From contig JAPPKS010000003.1 of assembly GCA_028819845.1 (NCBI GenBank), positions 1 to 64,000 of the forward strand: DNA of 64,000 nucleotides. Direction: 5' to 3'. Made by a program: the position numbers and the translations under genes. Every line of letters begins with the position of its first letter. Position 1 is the first letter of the stretch. Source of the stretch: Candidatus Poribacteria bacterium (GTDB taxonomy: Bacteria; Poribacteria; WGA-4E; PCPOR2b). The notes under the pieces were generated by a model, which was not told where the DNA came from, did no database searches, and worked only from the letters and a program-made list of their open reading frames with translations. Shown piece after piece: positions 51,878 through 63,952 of this stretch.

Positions 51878-52579
51878 ATGAACTGGGACCGGATTGTCAA
51901 TAAAATTAAACCTCACATAGTAAAAATTGAAACTCAAGCCGGTGATGGAACAGGATTCCTTTTACTATATAACGAAAACAGGACATTTTGTGGAGTAGCA
52001 ACGGCGCTGCATGTTGTTAGCCATGCCGATGATTGGCAACAACCTATTCGGCTTAGGGACCATTCATCAAGTCAAACAGTCCTATTAGAATCAAACGCAC
52101 GGGCCATTTTGACAGATTGGAAGACTGATTCGGCCGTAATACTGTTTAATAAAGGCGAGTTTCCTCTTCCAGCAGAGCCTAACACTCTTCTCCCTAGTGC
52201 CTCTATTATCCCTGTTGGCGTTGAGGTAGGATGGCTTGGCTTCCCTGCTGTAGCTCCATACGATCTTTGTTTCTTCTCTGGAAAAGTTAGTGCACGTCAA
52301 GAATCTAGTAATGCATATTTGATTGATGGGGTTGCGATTAATGGTGTCAGTGGTGGACCAGTAATTCATGGGAGTACGGAAGACGGAGTTCGAATTGTTG
52401 GCGCGGTTTCGGCATATCATGCAAATAGAGCATCAGGAGATGCACTTCCCGGACTTCTAATAGCGCAAGATGTGACTCATTTTCATGGTGTCACAGGTAC
52501 GATCCGATCCATTGATGAAGCGAACAGAAAGAAAGCGGAATTTGAAAGTGGTGAACTGCAAACAAACATTCGAAATTAG
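51878..52579 (+). CDS. Trypsin-like serine peptidase
   Basis: 233 residues of the chymotrypsin fold. G-D-G-T-G-F-L-L opens the fold, A-T-A-L-H-V-V holds the catalytic His, W-K-T-D-S-A-V the Asp and N-G-V-S-G-G-P-V the nucleophile Ser. No signal peptide, so it is cytosolic, unlike DegP types. It sits next to the SBD-HNH and Dnd genes; cytosolic trypsin-like proteases are often effectors or accessory parts in defence loci. Ribosome site GGAG before the ATG. Confidence 0.85.
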   Translation: MNWDRIVNKIKPHIVKIETQAGDGTGFLLLYNENRTFCGVATALHVVSHADDWQQPIRLRDHSSSQTVLLESNARAILTDWKTDSAVILFNKGEFPLPAEPNTLLPSASIIPVGVEVGWLGFPAVAPYDLCFFSGKVSARQESSNAYLIDGVAINGVSGGPVIHGSTEDGVRIVGAVSAYHANRASGDALPGLLIAQDVTHFHGVTGTIRSIDEANRKKAEFESGELQTNIRN

Positions 52580-52903
52580 AAATTCTTGGATTCTGTAGTA
52601 CCTACGCGGTTGGAGGCTTATAACCTCGTAGTTTGCTGATTCGCCTTCGGAATGCACAACTACCCAACACCCGAGAAGACGGGATTAATTTGAAGCACTA
52701 AATTTCTAACAATTTAGAAAAGAAAAATTGACAACGTTGACATAAGTTGAATCGATGGATTTTTACGCATATCAACCGCTACTACATCACTTAGCGTTGC
52801 CAACGCAAATTTAGACCACCAATGGACGAAGTAAAACTAAATTTTGTTTCTTACATTCGGCTCTCGTGCTATATGAGCTATAACCAGACAATGAAAAAAT
52901 AAT
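52580..52903. other. Intergenic region
   Basis: About 320 AT-rich bases with no gene. Two TTGACA hexamers lie near 52738 and 52755 but neither has a good -10. Confidence 0.5.
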
Positions 52904-53875
52904 ATGTCCACTAACAACTTACAAAGATATATTCACAAGTTCAGACACTTGAATATAGACATGGCGCATGGTCCCGCGCCGCACCAACCGGTACTGCTGT
53001 TGGCGGTAATCGAGTTGATTGAGGTTGGACAGTTTGGCGAAAACCATATCCGCTTGTGTGTAGAATTAACAGACTCTTTCCTCAAATATTGGCCAATTGT
53101 GACCGATCGGCAACCTAACATTGCAATGCCGTTTTTTCACTTAAAAGGAAAAAAGAGTAATAGATTTTGGCACCTTCATGCAAACGCAGGGCATGAAAGG
53201 GAATTGAGTAGTGCGCGTCGGATTAATGGCATGTCTCGCTTACGTCGACTTGTATCCCATTCAACACTTGATGAAGAACTTTTTGCTTTATTGGTTGATG
53301 CAGCGAATCGCGAGGTGCTTCGGCAAACGCTTATCCAAACCTATTTTCCCGATTTCGGGGAAGAATTGGCGAATCTCATTGCGGAAAATCGGGAGACTTG
53401 GGAACATTCATCGTCACTACTCGCTGGAACAAAACTTCCATTGGTGCCAAAGCAACCAGCGACGCTAGTCAAAAGGAAAATTCGCATTCGCCAAGCGGGT
53501 TTCCGTCGCGCAATTATGCAACTGTACAACTATACTTGTGCAGTATGTAATTTGCGCGTTGTGACCGCAATCGGAGAAAGCGCGACAGATGCCGCACACA
53601 TTATTCCTTTCCATAAATGGCAAAATTACGATTTGCGGAATGGAGTTTCGCTGTGCAAACTGCATCATTGGGCTTTTGACCAAGGGTTAATCTCATTTAA
53701 CAACTCTCATCGAGTTGTTGTTTCACGCGAATTGTCCGATCATAAACCTACAGAGTGGATGCTCACCGAACTACGACTAAGAAGAATGCAGTTGCCTAAC
53801 CGGGTTCAGCATTATCCCGCGCCTGATGCTATAGCATGGCATCGCAAAAATGTTTTTGAGAAAAACTTCAACTAA
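52904..53875 (+). CDS. SBD-like/HNH endonuclease, copy 1
   Basis: 323 residues. The N-terminal half, H-Q-P-V-L-L-L-A-V-I-E-L-I-E followed by F-F-H-L and F-W-H-L-H-A-N-A and then T-Y-F-P-D (residues 146-150), has the outline of the sulfur-binding domain (SBD) of phosphorothioate-dependent McrA-type enzymes. The C-terminal half is an HNH nuclease: C212-x2-C215, A-A-H-I-I-P-F (His 232), N-G-V-S-L-C-K-L-H-H. If correct it cuts DNA carrying sulfur in the backbone. The placement beside dnd genes supports a role with phosphorothioation. The ATG context (A-rich, no Shine-Dalgarno) is shared with copy 2. Confidence 0.8.
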   Translation: MSTNNLQRYIHKFRHLNIDMAHGPAPHQPVLLLAVIELIEVGQFGENHIRLCVELTDSFLKYWPIVTDRQPNIAMPFFHLKGKKSNRFWHLHANAGHERELSSARRINGMSRLRRLVSHSTLDEELFALLVDAANREVLRQTLIQTYFPDFGEELANLIAENRETWEHSSSLLAGTKLPLVPKQPATLVKRKIRIRQAGFRRAIMQLYNYTCAVCNLRVVTAIGESATDAAHIIPFHKWQNYDLRNGVSLCKLHHWAFDQGLISFNNSHRVVVSRELSDHKPTEWMLTELRLRRMQLPNRVQHYPAPDAIAWHRKNVFEKNFN

Positions 53876-53908
53876 AGGAATTATGTTATTAGATTTTCAA
53901 TTGAATAA

Positions 53909-54210
53909 GTTTGGTTTGCCAACGCCATAGCCATTAGTTGGAACGGTAGAGGCCGCTACTTTGACAACATCTTCATTGAACGACTTTGGCGCAGTGTTAT
54001 GTATGAGGAGGTTTACCTCAACGACTATGACTCAATGAACACGGCTCGGCGTCGCTTGAGAGATTATTTCAACTTTTACTACCGAGAGCGGTCACATCAA
54101 TCGCTCGAATACCGTACACCTTACGAGGTGTATTTTCACTAACTTCAGGCGTTGAAAATTGACCAAAATTAGTCGGAATTTACTACTTAAATCTCGTTAG
54201 TTTCTGTTTC
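53909..54210 (+). mobile_element. IS3-family remnant between the two HNH genes
   Basis: Codes for the last 70 or so residues of an IS3 transposase, A-I-S-W-N-G-R-G-R-Y-F-D-N-I-F-I-E-R-L-W on to Y-R-T-P-Y-E-V-Y-F-H, with stop TAA at 54140-54142, then the same tail as the remnant at 252-316. The 5' part is gone. It lies between the paralogous nuclease genes, so it arrived after or during their duplication. Confidence 0.8.
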
Positions 54211-54250
54211 AAGAATGGGGGGTTTTAAAATAGAGAATCACAAAAATAAT

Positions 54251-55204
54251 ATGTCCACGAAAAGTCTACAAAAATATGTCCACAAGATGGAACACCTGCG
54301 AATAGACAAGGCACACGGAGATGCCCCTCACAAACCTATCCTCCTTCTCGCAGTTATCGCAATGATTGAGGGTGGACAAATGCACGAAAATAAAATCTAC
54401 CCTTCCCCAGATTTGGCGGAATCTTTCATGAAATACTGGTCAAGGATAACAGATCGAAGACCCAATATCGCTCTACCATTTTTCCACTTGAGAAGCGATG
54501 GATTCTGGCATCTTCATGCAAATGCTGGATATGAAAAGGCATTGGAGGTTACCGATCGAATTAAAGCAATTTCTCGCCTTCGTGAAATTATTGCGTATGC
54601 GACTTTGGATGGCGACCTCTTTGTTTTACTCACTGATGCCCATCATCGGGAGATTATCCGTCAATCTCTTATTCGTGTTTACTTCCCAGATCTAAAAAAC
54701 GAAATTGAAAGTCTCATTGCAGAAGAACAGCAGATTGGAGAATACAAACGGTTACTAATCCACGAGGTCAAAGCCCCCTTTTCTCCTCAGAAACCGACAG
54801 CACCAATACAAGAAGACACTTCAATTCGTCGGGCGGGGTTTCGTCAAGCAATCATGGGACTGTACAACTACACCTGCGCTGTCTGTCGGTTGCACATCGT
54901 CACAATGGACGGAGAAAGTGCGACTGATGCCGCCCACATCATCCCGTTTCATATATCGCAGAATGATGATTTACGGAATGGGATTTCCTTCTGCAAATTG
55001 CACCATTGGGCTTTTGACAAAGGATTAATTTCCTTGAGCGAAACCTATAAAGTTATTGTTTCGCTGCTTATGTCTGATCGACGTCCAACGGAGTGGATGC
55101 TAACCGAACTGCGAGATAAATCCATACTCTTACCCGAACATAATCAACTGTATCCCGCCCAAGATGCATTGGAATGGCATCGTAAGAAAGTGCTTAGAAA
55201 ATAG
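54251..55204 (+). CDS. SBD-like/HNH endonuclease, copy 2
   Basis: 317 residues, a paralogue of copy 1 with the same order: A-P-H-K-P-I-L-L-L-A-V-I, G-F-W-H-L-H-A-N-A-G, V-Y-F-P-D, then C-A-V-C and D-A-A-H-I-I-P-F with N-G-I-S-F-C-K-L-H-H. The open frame begins 12 codons earlier inside the IS tail, but M-S-T-K-S-L-Q-K-Y at 54251 aligns with the start of copy 1 (M-S-T-N-N-L-Q-R-Y). It is convergent with dndD, with only 34 bases between stops. Confidence 0.8.
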   Translation: MSTKSLQKYVHKMEHLRIDKAHGDAPHKPILLLAVIAMIEGGQMHENKIYPSPDLAESFMKYWSRITDRRPNIALPFFHLRSDGFWHLHANAGYEKALEVTDRIKAISRLREIIAYATLDGDLFVLLTDAHHREIIRQSLIRVYFPDLKNEIESLIAEEQQIGEYKRLLIHEVKAPFSPQKPTAPIQEDTSIRRAGFRQAIMGLYNYTCAVCRLHIVTMDGESATDAAHIIPFHISQNDDLRNGISFCKLHHWAFDKGLISLSETYKVIVSLLMSDRRPTEWMLTELRDKSILLPEHNQLYPAQDALEWHRKKVLRK

Positions 55205-55238
55205 CCTCCGTCGGATTGATGCTATTTCACACTTGAAT

Positions 55239-57296
55239 TTACTCACTCTCCGAATCCATGACTCGCCAAAAGTATCGGGCTTCAGCTTTTGTTTTGCCTT
55301 CAATCTGATCATACGCCAAATGATACGCATGTGAAACTTGAGGACTCAATATTTCGAAGTTCTGCTTATCAAGCTCAGTATCTGTCGATAATACTAGGAC
55401 TTGATGGCTGGCGTTTGGAAAGTAATGTTCAATCATTCGGTTTCGGTGTTCGCTGTCCAAGCGACCAAGCGGTGTATCAATAATCATCGGCAGCGGACGC
55501 CCGGACGCTTTCGCTAAGCCCCACAGCAACGAGATCGCATAAATCTGTTTTTCACCCGCCGACAGCTCATCTTTAGCAATCAATCTATCTTGTTGATCGT
55601 AGAGCGTCGTCACAAAGGTTTGCGGGTTAATGTCGATTCGCTTTACCAAGCTGTGTTTGCGGCATAGAATTCCAAAGCATTCCACCACCGCTTTCGTCAG
55701 GACTTCGACTTTCGCGTTCGTTAAATGAGCAGAATATTTGTCCAACACAAGTCTTACGTCCGATACCAACTGTGCGCGGCGTGAATCAGCTTGACCTTGC
55801 CGCTGCGATTCGTACAATTGGTCCAACCGCCGCTCGACGGCATTGAGATGATAAGCTAAGGACTGGATATTCGCTGATTCGCTTTGTAACTCCTTCTGCA
55901 AGCCGCCAAGCCGTTGATGTAGAGTCGCTAATCTTTCAGCTAACGGTTCTAGAACCTCATCGGAGGGAATTCGTCCCAATTCGGTTTCAACCTTTTGCAG
56001 TTGTCGGTTGCAGTCCTCTAGCTGTCGACTCAGGGCACGAAACTGATCTGGCTCGTTCGTAAGACATGAGTCTAGTAAATTGAGCAACCGCTGAGATTCG
56101 GGTGCTGGAAGGAAGTGGATCCGGTGAACATCGTTGAGTTTTTCAGGTCGTTGAAGCTGATCGGTAAGAAGGCTGGTAATCCTGCTGCGGATGGAAACGC
56201 GCACGGAAGACCTGGGTGCGGGTCCCGTGATCGAATCCCAAAAGTCACTCTGTTCCAATTGCTCAAGCAGTTTCCGATTTCTATCCTTCACTGCTTTGTT
56301 CGCTGAATCCCACGCCTCAATTTGTGCTTCCTGAATTAACTGAATACGCAATCGCTCGCACAGTGGAGCCGCCAATGCAAACGAAAACAGCCCGGCACAA
56401 GCATCCCGAATCTGTTTCTCCAGATCGGATATTTTCTGGCTCAATTTCGCCTGACGCACTTTCAACTTGTCGCGCTGGCGAGCGTAACCACCTCCCTCCT
56501 TCGCGATCTTGTCTTCCTGTAGAGCAATCTGGCTTTCAATATCGCCAACTTGCGCTTCAAGGGAAGCTTTCTTTTCGGCGGCAAAATTCAATTGGGTTTG
56601 AAGGTTGCTTTTTTCTTTCTCAGCAGAAGAGATGGCTTGGGCGAGTTGCTCAGTGCCGGTATCCTTCTTTGACCGATTCAGGTAAATTTTGAGGTCAGAC
56701 TGTAATCGTTCGACGAGGTCAACACCGAGCAGCGACTTGATTGAATCGGCAAGGAATATGGGACTAGAAGCATCTTCCGCCAATCCTTGAATTTTCTCGC
56801 CGTCAAAGAAGAAGAGCTGTGAGAGTCCAATGGGAATCAACTCGCTGAGAAAGTCCTGCCAATGTTCGGCTTCAAAATCAGGAAGCGGCTCGTTATCTTT
56901 ATGAATGATTAGTGATTCCCGGACAGGCTCTTTAGCGCTTTGACGTATTTCCCACTGACGTTCAACATGATAGGAATTCTTCTCTCCGCTGTGAGCATAT
57001 TCAAATTCGAGTGCAACAGACGCACTTTTCGGTTGAATCAAAGTCGCTTGGCTGTGATGAACGGTTGAAGCGAGATAATCGTGATATTCCTTCCGACTGA
57101 CGCGGTTACCAAGCGATCGAGGACCGTACAAACACATGCGTACGGCTTCAAGTATGGTTGTCTTGCCTGTCCCGTTTTTGCCGCCAATTAGTATGACGGG
57201 GCGCCGCTTCTTGTATTTGATTCGCGGCGTCAGACAAAACGTCTGTTCGCCAGAAAAGAGTCCAAAATCTTTGAGCGTAAGTCGGTGGAGGATCAT
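55239..57296 (-). CDS. dndD: DndD, SMC-like ATPase of DNA phosphorothioation
   Basis: 685 residues. The Walker A G-G-K-N-G-T-G-K-T-T is at 38-47, a long coiled coil occupies roughly 190-490, and the ABC signature L-S-A-G-E-K-Q and Walker B M-I-I-D-T-P-L-G-R-L-D lie near the end. DndD is the ATPase that works with DndC (and DndE) to place sulfur on the DNA backbone, probably by providing nicking or ATP-driven conformational work. It overlaps dndC by one base (TAATG), so it is translationally coupled. Confidence 0.93.
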   Translation of the reverse strand: MILHRLTLKDFGLFSGEQTFCLTPRIKYKKRRPVILIGGKNGTGKTTILEAVRMCLYGPRSLGNRVSRKEYHDYLASTVHHSQATLIQPKSASVALEFEYAHSGEKNSYHVERQWEIRQSAKEPVRESLIIHKDNEPLPDFEAEHWQDFLSELIPIGLSQLFFFDGEKIQGLAEDASSPIFLADSIKSLLGVDLVERLQSDLKIYLNRSKKDTGTEQLAQAISSAEKEKSNLQTQLNFAAEKKASLEAQVGDIESQIALQEDKIAKEGGGYARQRDKLKVRQAKLSQKISDLEKQIRDACAGLFSFALAAPLCERLRIQLIQEAQIEAWDSANKAVKDRNRKLLEQLEQSDFWDSITGPAPRSSVRVSIRSRITSLLTDQLQRPEKLNDVHRIHFLPAPESQRLLNLLDSCLTNEPDQFRALSRQLEDCNRQLQKVETELGRIPSDEVLEPLAERLATLHQRLGGLQKELQSESANIQSLAYHLNAVERRLDQLYESQRQGQADSRRAQLVSDVRLVLDKYSAHLTNAKVEVLTKAVVECFGILCRKHSLVKRIDINPQTFVTTLYDQQDRLIAKDELSAGEKQIYAISLLWGLAKASGRPLPMIIDTPLGRLDSEHRNRMIEHYFPNASHQVLVLSTDTELDKQNFEILSPQVSHAYHLAYDQIEGKTKAEARYFWRVMDSESE

Positions 57297-58717
57297 TAGT
57301 TCATAGTCTCCACGTCCCTTTCAAGATCGGCAAGCACGGTTTCTTCAGACCGCCAATCTTCGTGAAAGATAGCGTCTATTCGGTCATATATTGCCGCCCG
57401 CCGACTCATTCCGTAAAATTGCCTTTCTGTGTCGAGTAACTTCGCAGCAAGTGTCACTGGGATTCCGGCATCGTTACACAGCTCTTCCAAAAGTGCTTTA
57501 TCGGACGATGTGAACGTTCCTAGGTCGTCCTCAATCCAATCCATTTTTTCACCAACCACATCTCGATAAATCTTTGGTACGGAATCTTCCCAATCTTGGC
57601 GCTCCGTCCGCCAGATTTTACGAATCTCTTCCAGCTCGGGCAACGTGATTAACTCAATGATCGGATCAGGCCCCTCCGCCCTAACCTTCTGTTGGGTTTC
57701 CAGGAGCATTCGTAGAAGTTTCTTGCAGAATTTTATTCTGTAGGGACCTCGAATCAACTGCCCATTTCGTTCGCTGACAAATCCGCCGCGGCGGCGATGT
57801 TCCCGAATCTTAGCTTTCTTATCCGGCTCTTGGGTTGAAGCAAGGAAATCCCGAAACTCGAGCAACGGCATCATCCAATCCTCGCCGTTGTCAATCATGG
57901 CTTCCATCGATCTGTCTTTTGCGACGACGGTGCATGTCCAGCAACCAAATCGGCTATTGCCGCAAGAAGGAGTTGTTTCATCAACCACTAACGGGCACTC
58001 CCCGGCGTTAGCATTGCGGTAAATGGCAAACAGCTTCTTGTTGTCGTTACCCCATGGCGAAGGCACTTGAAACAGGTAAATCCACACATCGTTTAGGGCG
58101 AAGTCAACAATTGGGGTATACACGAACGCGTTCGGTAGTGATGTATGCCGGGACAGACGCGAGTCCTTAATTTGATGCAAACTCAACACCTGATCTCGTG
58201 TAGAACTCTCCCCCTTCCTAACACCGAGAATCAGAACGACTTCGCCATAATCGGCAACTTTGTCAAGAATAAACCGGTTCGCAGGCTGAATTTTCATCCG
58301 ATCAGTGCACCAGCGGAATTTACTGTATGGCGCTGTGTATCCCTTGCCGATGAGGTTTACCCAAAACGTCTCTTCCGTTTTTGGTCTCACGGTGTGTGTT
58401 TGAAACGGCATTCCTAATGCCTTGGCAGCCCGCTCAATTTTTTCGAGAGTGCTCGTGATGTAATCCACGATCACAGGTGTCTCGACGAGCGTATCGGACG
58501 TAATCACGTAAACCGGTTTTTGGCGTTGCTCAGGCGGAAGTTCCTCAAGGGCGTACCATATCAGTTGAAGTGCCGTTGTTGAGTCCTTCCCGCCGCTATA
58601 GCCCACTACCCATGGCCGTGCATCTGAGAGATACACATCCTGGATTTCTCTGTGAATCTCATCCATAGTGCACTTATCAAAAATGGAATATGCCTTTTCA
58701 TCGGTAGCCTTAGCCAT
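57296..58717 (-). CDS. dndC: DndC, sulfurtransferase of DNA phosphorothioation
   Basis: About 473 residues of the PAPS-reductase-like family. G-Y-S-G-G-K-D-S-T is the PP-loop that uses ATP, and G-N-S-R-F-G-C-W-T-C with an earlier Cys carries the Cys cluster for an iron-sulfur centre. DndC accepts sulfur from a cysteine desulfurase (DndA or IscS) and activates it. ATG 58717 is preferred to 58726 because GGAG is seven to nine bases upstream of it. Neither dndB upstream nor dndE downstream is found next to the pair. Confidence 0.94.
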   Translation of the reverse strand: MAKATDEKAYSIFDKCTMDEIHREIQDVYLSDARPWVVGYSGGKDSTTALQLIWYALEELPPEQRQKPVYVITSDTLVETPVIVDYITSTLEKIERAAKALGMPFQTHTVRPKTEETFWVNLIGKGYTAPYSKFRWCTDRMKIQPANRFILDKVADYGEVVLILGVRKGESSTRDQVLSLHQIKDSRLSRHTSLPNAFVYTPIVDFALNDVWIYLFQVPSPWGNDNKKLFAIYRNANAGECPLVVDETTPSCGNSRFGCWTCTVVAKDRSMEAMIDNGEDWMMPLLEFRDFLASTQEPDKKAKIREHRRRGGFVSERNGQLIRGPYRIKFCKKLLRMLLETQQKVRAEGPDPIIELITLPELEEIRKIWRTERQDWEDSVPKIYRDVVGEKMDWIEDDLGTFTSSDKALLEELCNDAGIPVTLAAKLLDTERQFYGMSRRAAIYDRIDAIFHEDWRSEETVLADLERDVETMN

Positions 58718-59008
58718 TGGATCCATCTCCTCGGTGATGACTTAGATCGAAGGTAGTTTGAGTATATCAAAAGAGAAAAGCAAGATCAATAATATTCTAC
58801 ATCGTTAGTGCCTACGCTGTTAAGAAGCATTTTTTTCAAAACGGGCTTGAAAAATTGCACGATTTGGGTTACTATTAAGATGTTCAATTTCCACCTATTT
58901 ACAGTGACGCTGCGAATAAAAGTACCTTAATCTATCTCGACATTTTTCGGCATTGGAAGCCAAGATATCACCCAATCGACATATCAAAATTATTAGAGGG
59001 GTTCGAAA

Positions 59009-59920
59009 ATGACACGAAAATTCAAAAACCCGTACCACCAATCCCAATCCGAACTCGCAGAATGGCTCGCATTGTTTGCGCAGGATTATAGCACCACCGA
59101 AGTCGCTGACGCACTAGTCGAACGTTATCCAGAGCGTTCCACCGGCGACGCAAAAGCCGACCACCGATTTGCCAAGGAAGCCATCTGCACCGTCAACCCA
59201 AACGACAACCGATACAACGCAGGAAAATGGGCTAAGCAATATGGGCTAATGCAGGCTAATTACGCTAAGGAAAGAGAAAAGAGCATGCGACATTTAGAAT
59301 CCAAGTCTGTGACTGCATTGAACGCCGCTTTTGACAATTTGGAATCCACAATTTCGTCCCTTAGCCCAAAAGAACAGATTTCGCTCGTTCCCAAAGCCTT
59401 GCTAACGCTGAACCAAGCCGTCAAAAACGTAAAACCGCCCCTCCCAACAGTCACGCAGGACAACCATGACGAGGATACGCCAACGGAAGCGCAATTGGTT
59501 GAATCACAATCGCCCGAATCCGAATCTAGGTCCGTTGAAGATTTACTCCAAGTGATACACAAAACGGCAGACGAAGTCAAAGCGCACGGTATGTTGCGCA
59601 ATGGTAAAAGTTATGATGAAATAACTGCGAAGACCGGGGTCACTGAAGATGAGTTGAAAGAATGGATATTGCGTAAACGGGTAGAACACGAGGTACTCGG
59701 AATGTACAAAAACGGTGTAGATACCGCGGAAATACACCGGCGAACCAAGCTCGACTACGGTTACATCGACAGCATTATAGAGGACGCCGTCTTGCGCAGA
59801 ATATGCGGCGAATACGTCTCAAATTCTAGTGATCGAGAGTTCCACGACAATACTCGAGCGCTATTAAGGACTGGCGAAGATTTCGACGTTGAATCGGATG
59901 GCGATCGTAGTTTGAATTGA
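59009..59920 (+). CDS. Helix-turn-helix protein divergent from dndCD, function unknown
   Basis: 303 residues, hydrophilic, not recognised as a known family. Near residue 200 and again near 232 there are segments with the look of HTH units: G-K-S-Y-D-E-I-T-A-K-T-G-V and G-V-D-T-A-E-I-H-R-R-T-K-L. The middle is a low-complexity linker rich in E and S. It may regulate the dnd genes, as DndB does in canonical clusters, or act in DNA packaging as its HTH style also suggests. It is divergent from dndC with a 290-base shared region. Good ribosome site GAGGGG. Confidence 0.6.
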   Translation: MTRKFKNPYHQSQSELAEWLALFAQDYSTTEVADALVERYPERSTGDAKADHRFAKEAICTVNPNDNRYNAGKWAKQYGLMQANYAKEREKSMRHLESKSVTALNAAFDNLESTISSLSPKEQISLVPKALLTLNQAVKNVKPPLPTVTQDNHDEDTPTEAQLVESQSPESESRSVEDLLQVIHKTADEVKAHGMLRNGKSYDEITAKTGVTEDELKEWILRKRVEHEVLGMYKNGVDTAEIHRRTKLDYGYIDSIIEDAVLRRICGEYVSNSSDREFHDNTRALLRTGEDFDVESDGDRSLN

Positions 59921-62641
<2,721 letters not shown>

Positions 62642-62657
62642 TCTGGATGAAATGATG

Positions 62658-62692
62658 GCAGTGGGAGTGCGGAACTCTTACGCTCCTGCTGC
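62658..62692 (+). terminator. Hairpin after katG
   Basis: GCAGTGGGAG (62658-62667) pairs with CTCCTGCTGC (62683-62692), with two wobble pairs, across a 15-base loop. The run after it is not T-rich, so only a tentative terminator. Confidence 0.4.
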
Positions 62693-62866
62693 ACCAAACT
62701 CGCTCCCCCTTTAACAACTATCAGAATTGGCTGGCTTCCTTTTACATTCTGTGTTAGTTGTCGAAAATATCTTGTGTTCGTGGTGTTTTTGTACCACCTT
62801 CAATGGTGCAACCGTGTATATTGGTATTGATGGCCAATTATTTTTCTGTAACGGTAAGGAGAAGGC

Positions 62867-63811
62867 ATGACGTTAGACAGTATGCCTAGCAATAACCAGG
62901 GGACAGATTTTGAAATTCCTCCTGTCATTCTGGAAGATTCAGGATTTTACAGGCGAAAATTAAATTTAAATACAGAGCGTAAATGTGCTTGTAAACCTAA
63001 TAACCTTAACTGCATGACTGCTAAGGAGTGGTTGAAATGTCAATTAGGCGTATGGCAGTTTAGGTATGAATCCAGGGATATCAGAGACAAAAACGTTCAC
63101 CCCGCTACGTTCCCAATTTCTTTGGCTCAAAAGGTGATAGAACTTTTTACTCACGAAGGTGAATTAGTACTCGACCCATTTGTTGGGAGTGGGACTACGC
63201 TTGTCGCAGCGGATGATCTGAATCGTACCAGCGTTGGCTTTGATTTGAAGGAAGATTACATTGGTTTATGCAAAGAACGGTTAGCTCCTCAGAGTTTGTT
63301 AAATGCATCTCACCCGGTTGCTATTCACGATGACGCCATAAAGATAAATGAGTATTTATCAAATGACAGTCTATCACTTATATTCACATCGCCGCCCTAC
63401 GCAAACTTACTAAACCGCAAACGAAAAAACAAATCTAGGCGACACCGAAAAAATGAACAACTCGACAAAATAGAACAGTATTCGCAAGACCCGAGGGATT
63501 TAGGGACCTTTGAATTGGAGCGTTATACATCAGCAATGGGTGACATCTTTGAGAATCTTTTGCCTATACTAAAGCCGAAAGCGCACTGCGTCATCAACGT
63601 TCCTGATATGTGGTGGGAAAATCAGAGAATTACAATTCACGTGTCTCTGATAGAGGAACTCCGAAAAAGAGGATACGAACTTAGAAACATCATTATTTGG
63701 GATCGAACGAACATTGTAAACCGAATCGGTATTTTTGGTTGGCCCAGTAATTACATCACAATGGGTGTAACTTTTGAATACTTGCTCGATTTCTGGCGTC
63801 CGCCAGAATGA
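62867..63811 (+). CDS. DNA methyltransferase (TSPPY type)
   Basis: 314 residues. The AdoMet motif L-D-P-F-V-G-S-G-T-T-L comes first, followed by the catalytic T-S-P-P-Y-A. An SPPY motif is often, but not always, that of N4-cytosine enzymes. The N-terminal part has V-H-P-A-T-F-P-I-S-L-A, typical of this group. The next gene starts 142 bases later in the same direction and may be its nuclease partner. ATG 62867 follows AAGGAGAAGGC. Confidence 0.88.
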   Translation: MTLDSMPSNNQGTDFEIPPVILEDSGFYRRKLNLNTERKCACKPNNLNCMTAKEWLKCQLGVWQFRYESRDIRDKNVHPATFPISLAQKVIELFTHEGELVLDPFVGSGTTLVAADDLNRTSVGFDLKEDYIGLCKERLAPQSLLNASHPVAIHDDAIKINEYLSNDSLSLIFTSPPYANLLNRKRKNKSRRHRKNEQLDKIEQYSQDPRDLGTFELERYTSAMGDIFENLLPILKPKAHCVINVPDMWWENQRITIHVSLIEELRKRGYELRNIIIWDRTNIVNRIGIFGWPSNYITMGVTFEYLLDFWRPPE

Positions 63812-63952
63812 CTAAACTCGAAAAAGAAAAGAACTTTTATCAGGTTCAAAAGTATATCAATGTAAAACTACAAAGTTGTATACAAATCCTTCCCAAGACC
63901 CACGTCATACATTCCGAGCCACTAAACACGCTAAGTTAAATGGGAGATGTCG

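Noticed and set aside
55205-55238. Room for dndE after dndD
   Set aside because: Only 34 bases separate the convergent genes, and the 290-base gap upstream of dndC is too short and shows no DndE-like frame.
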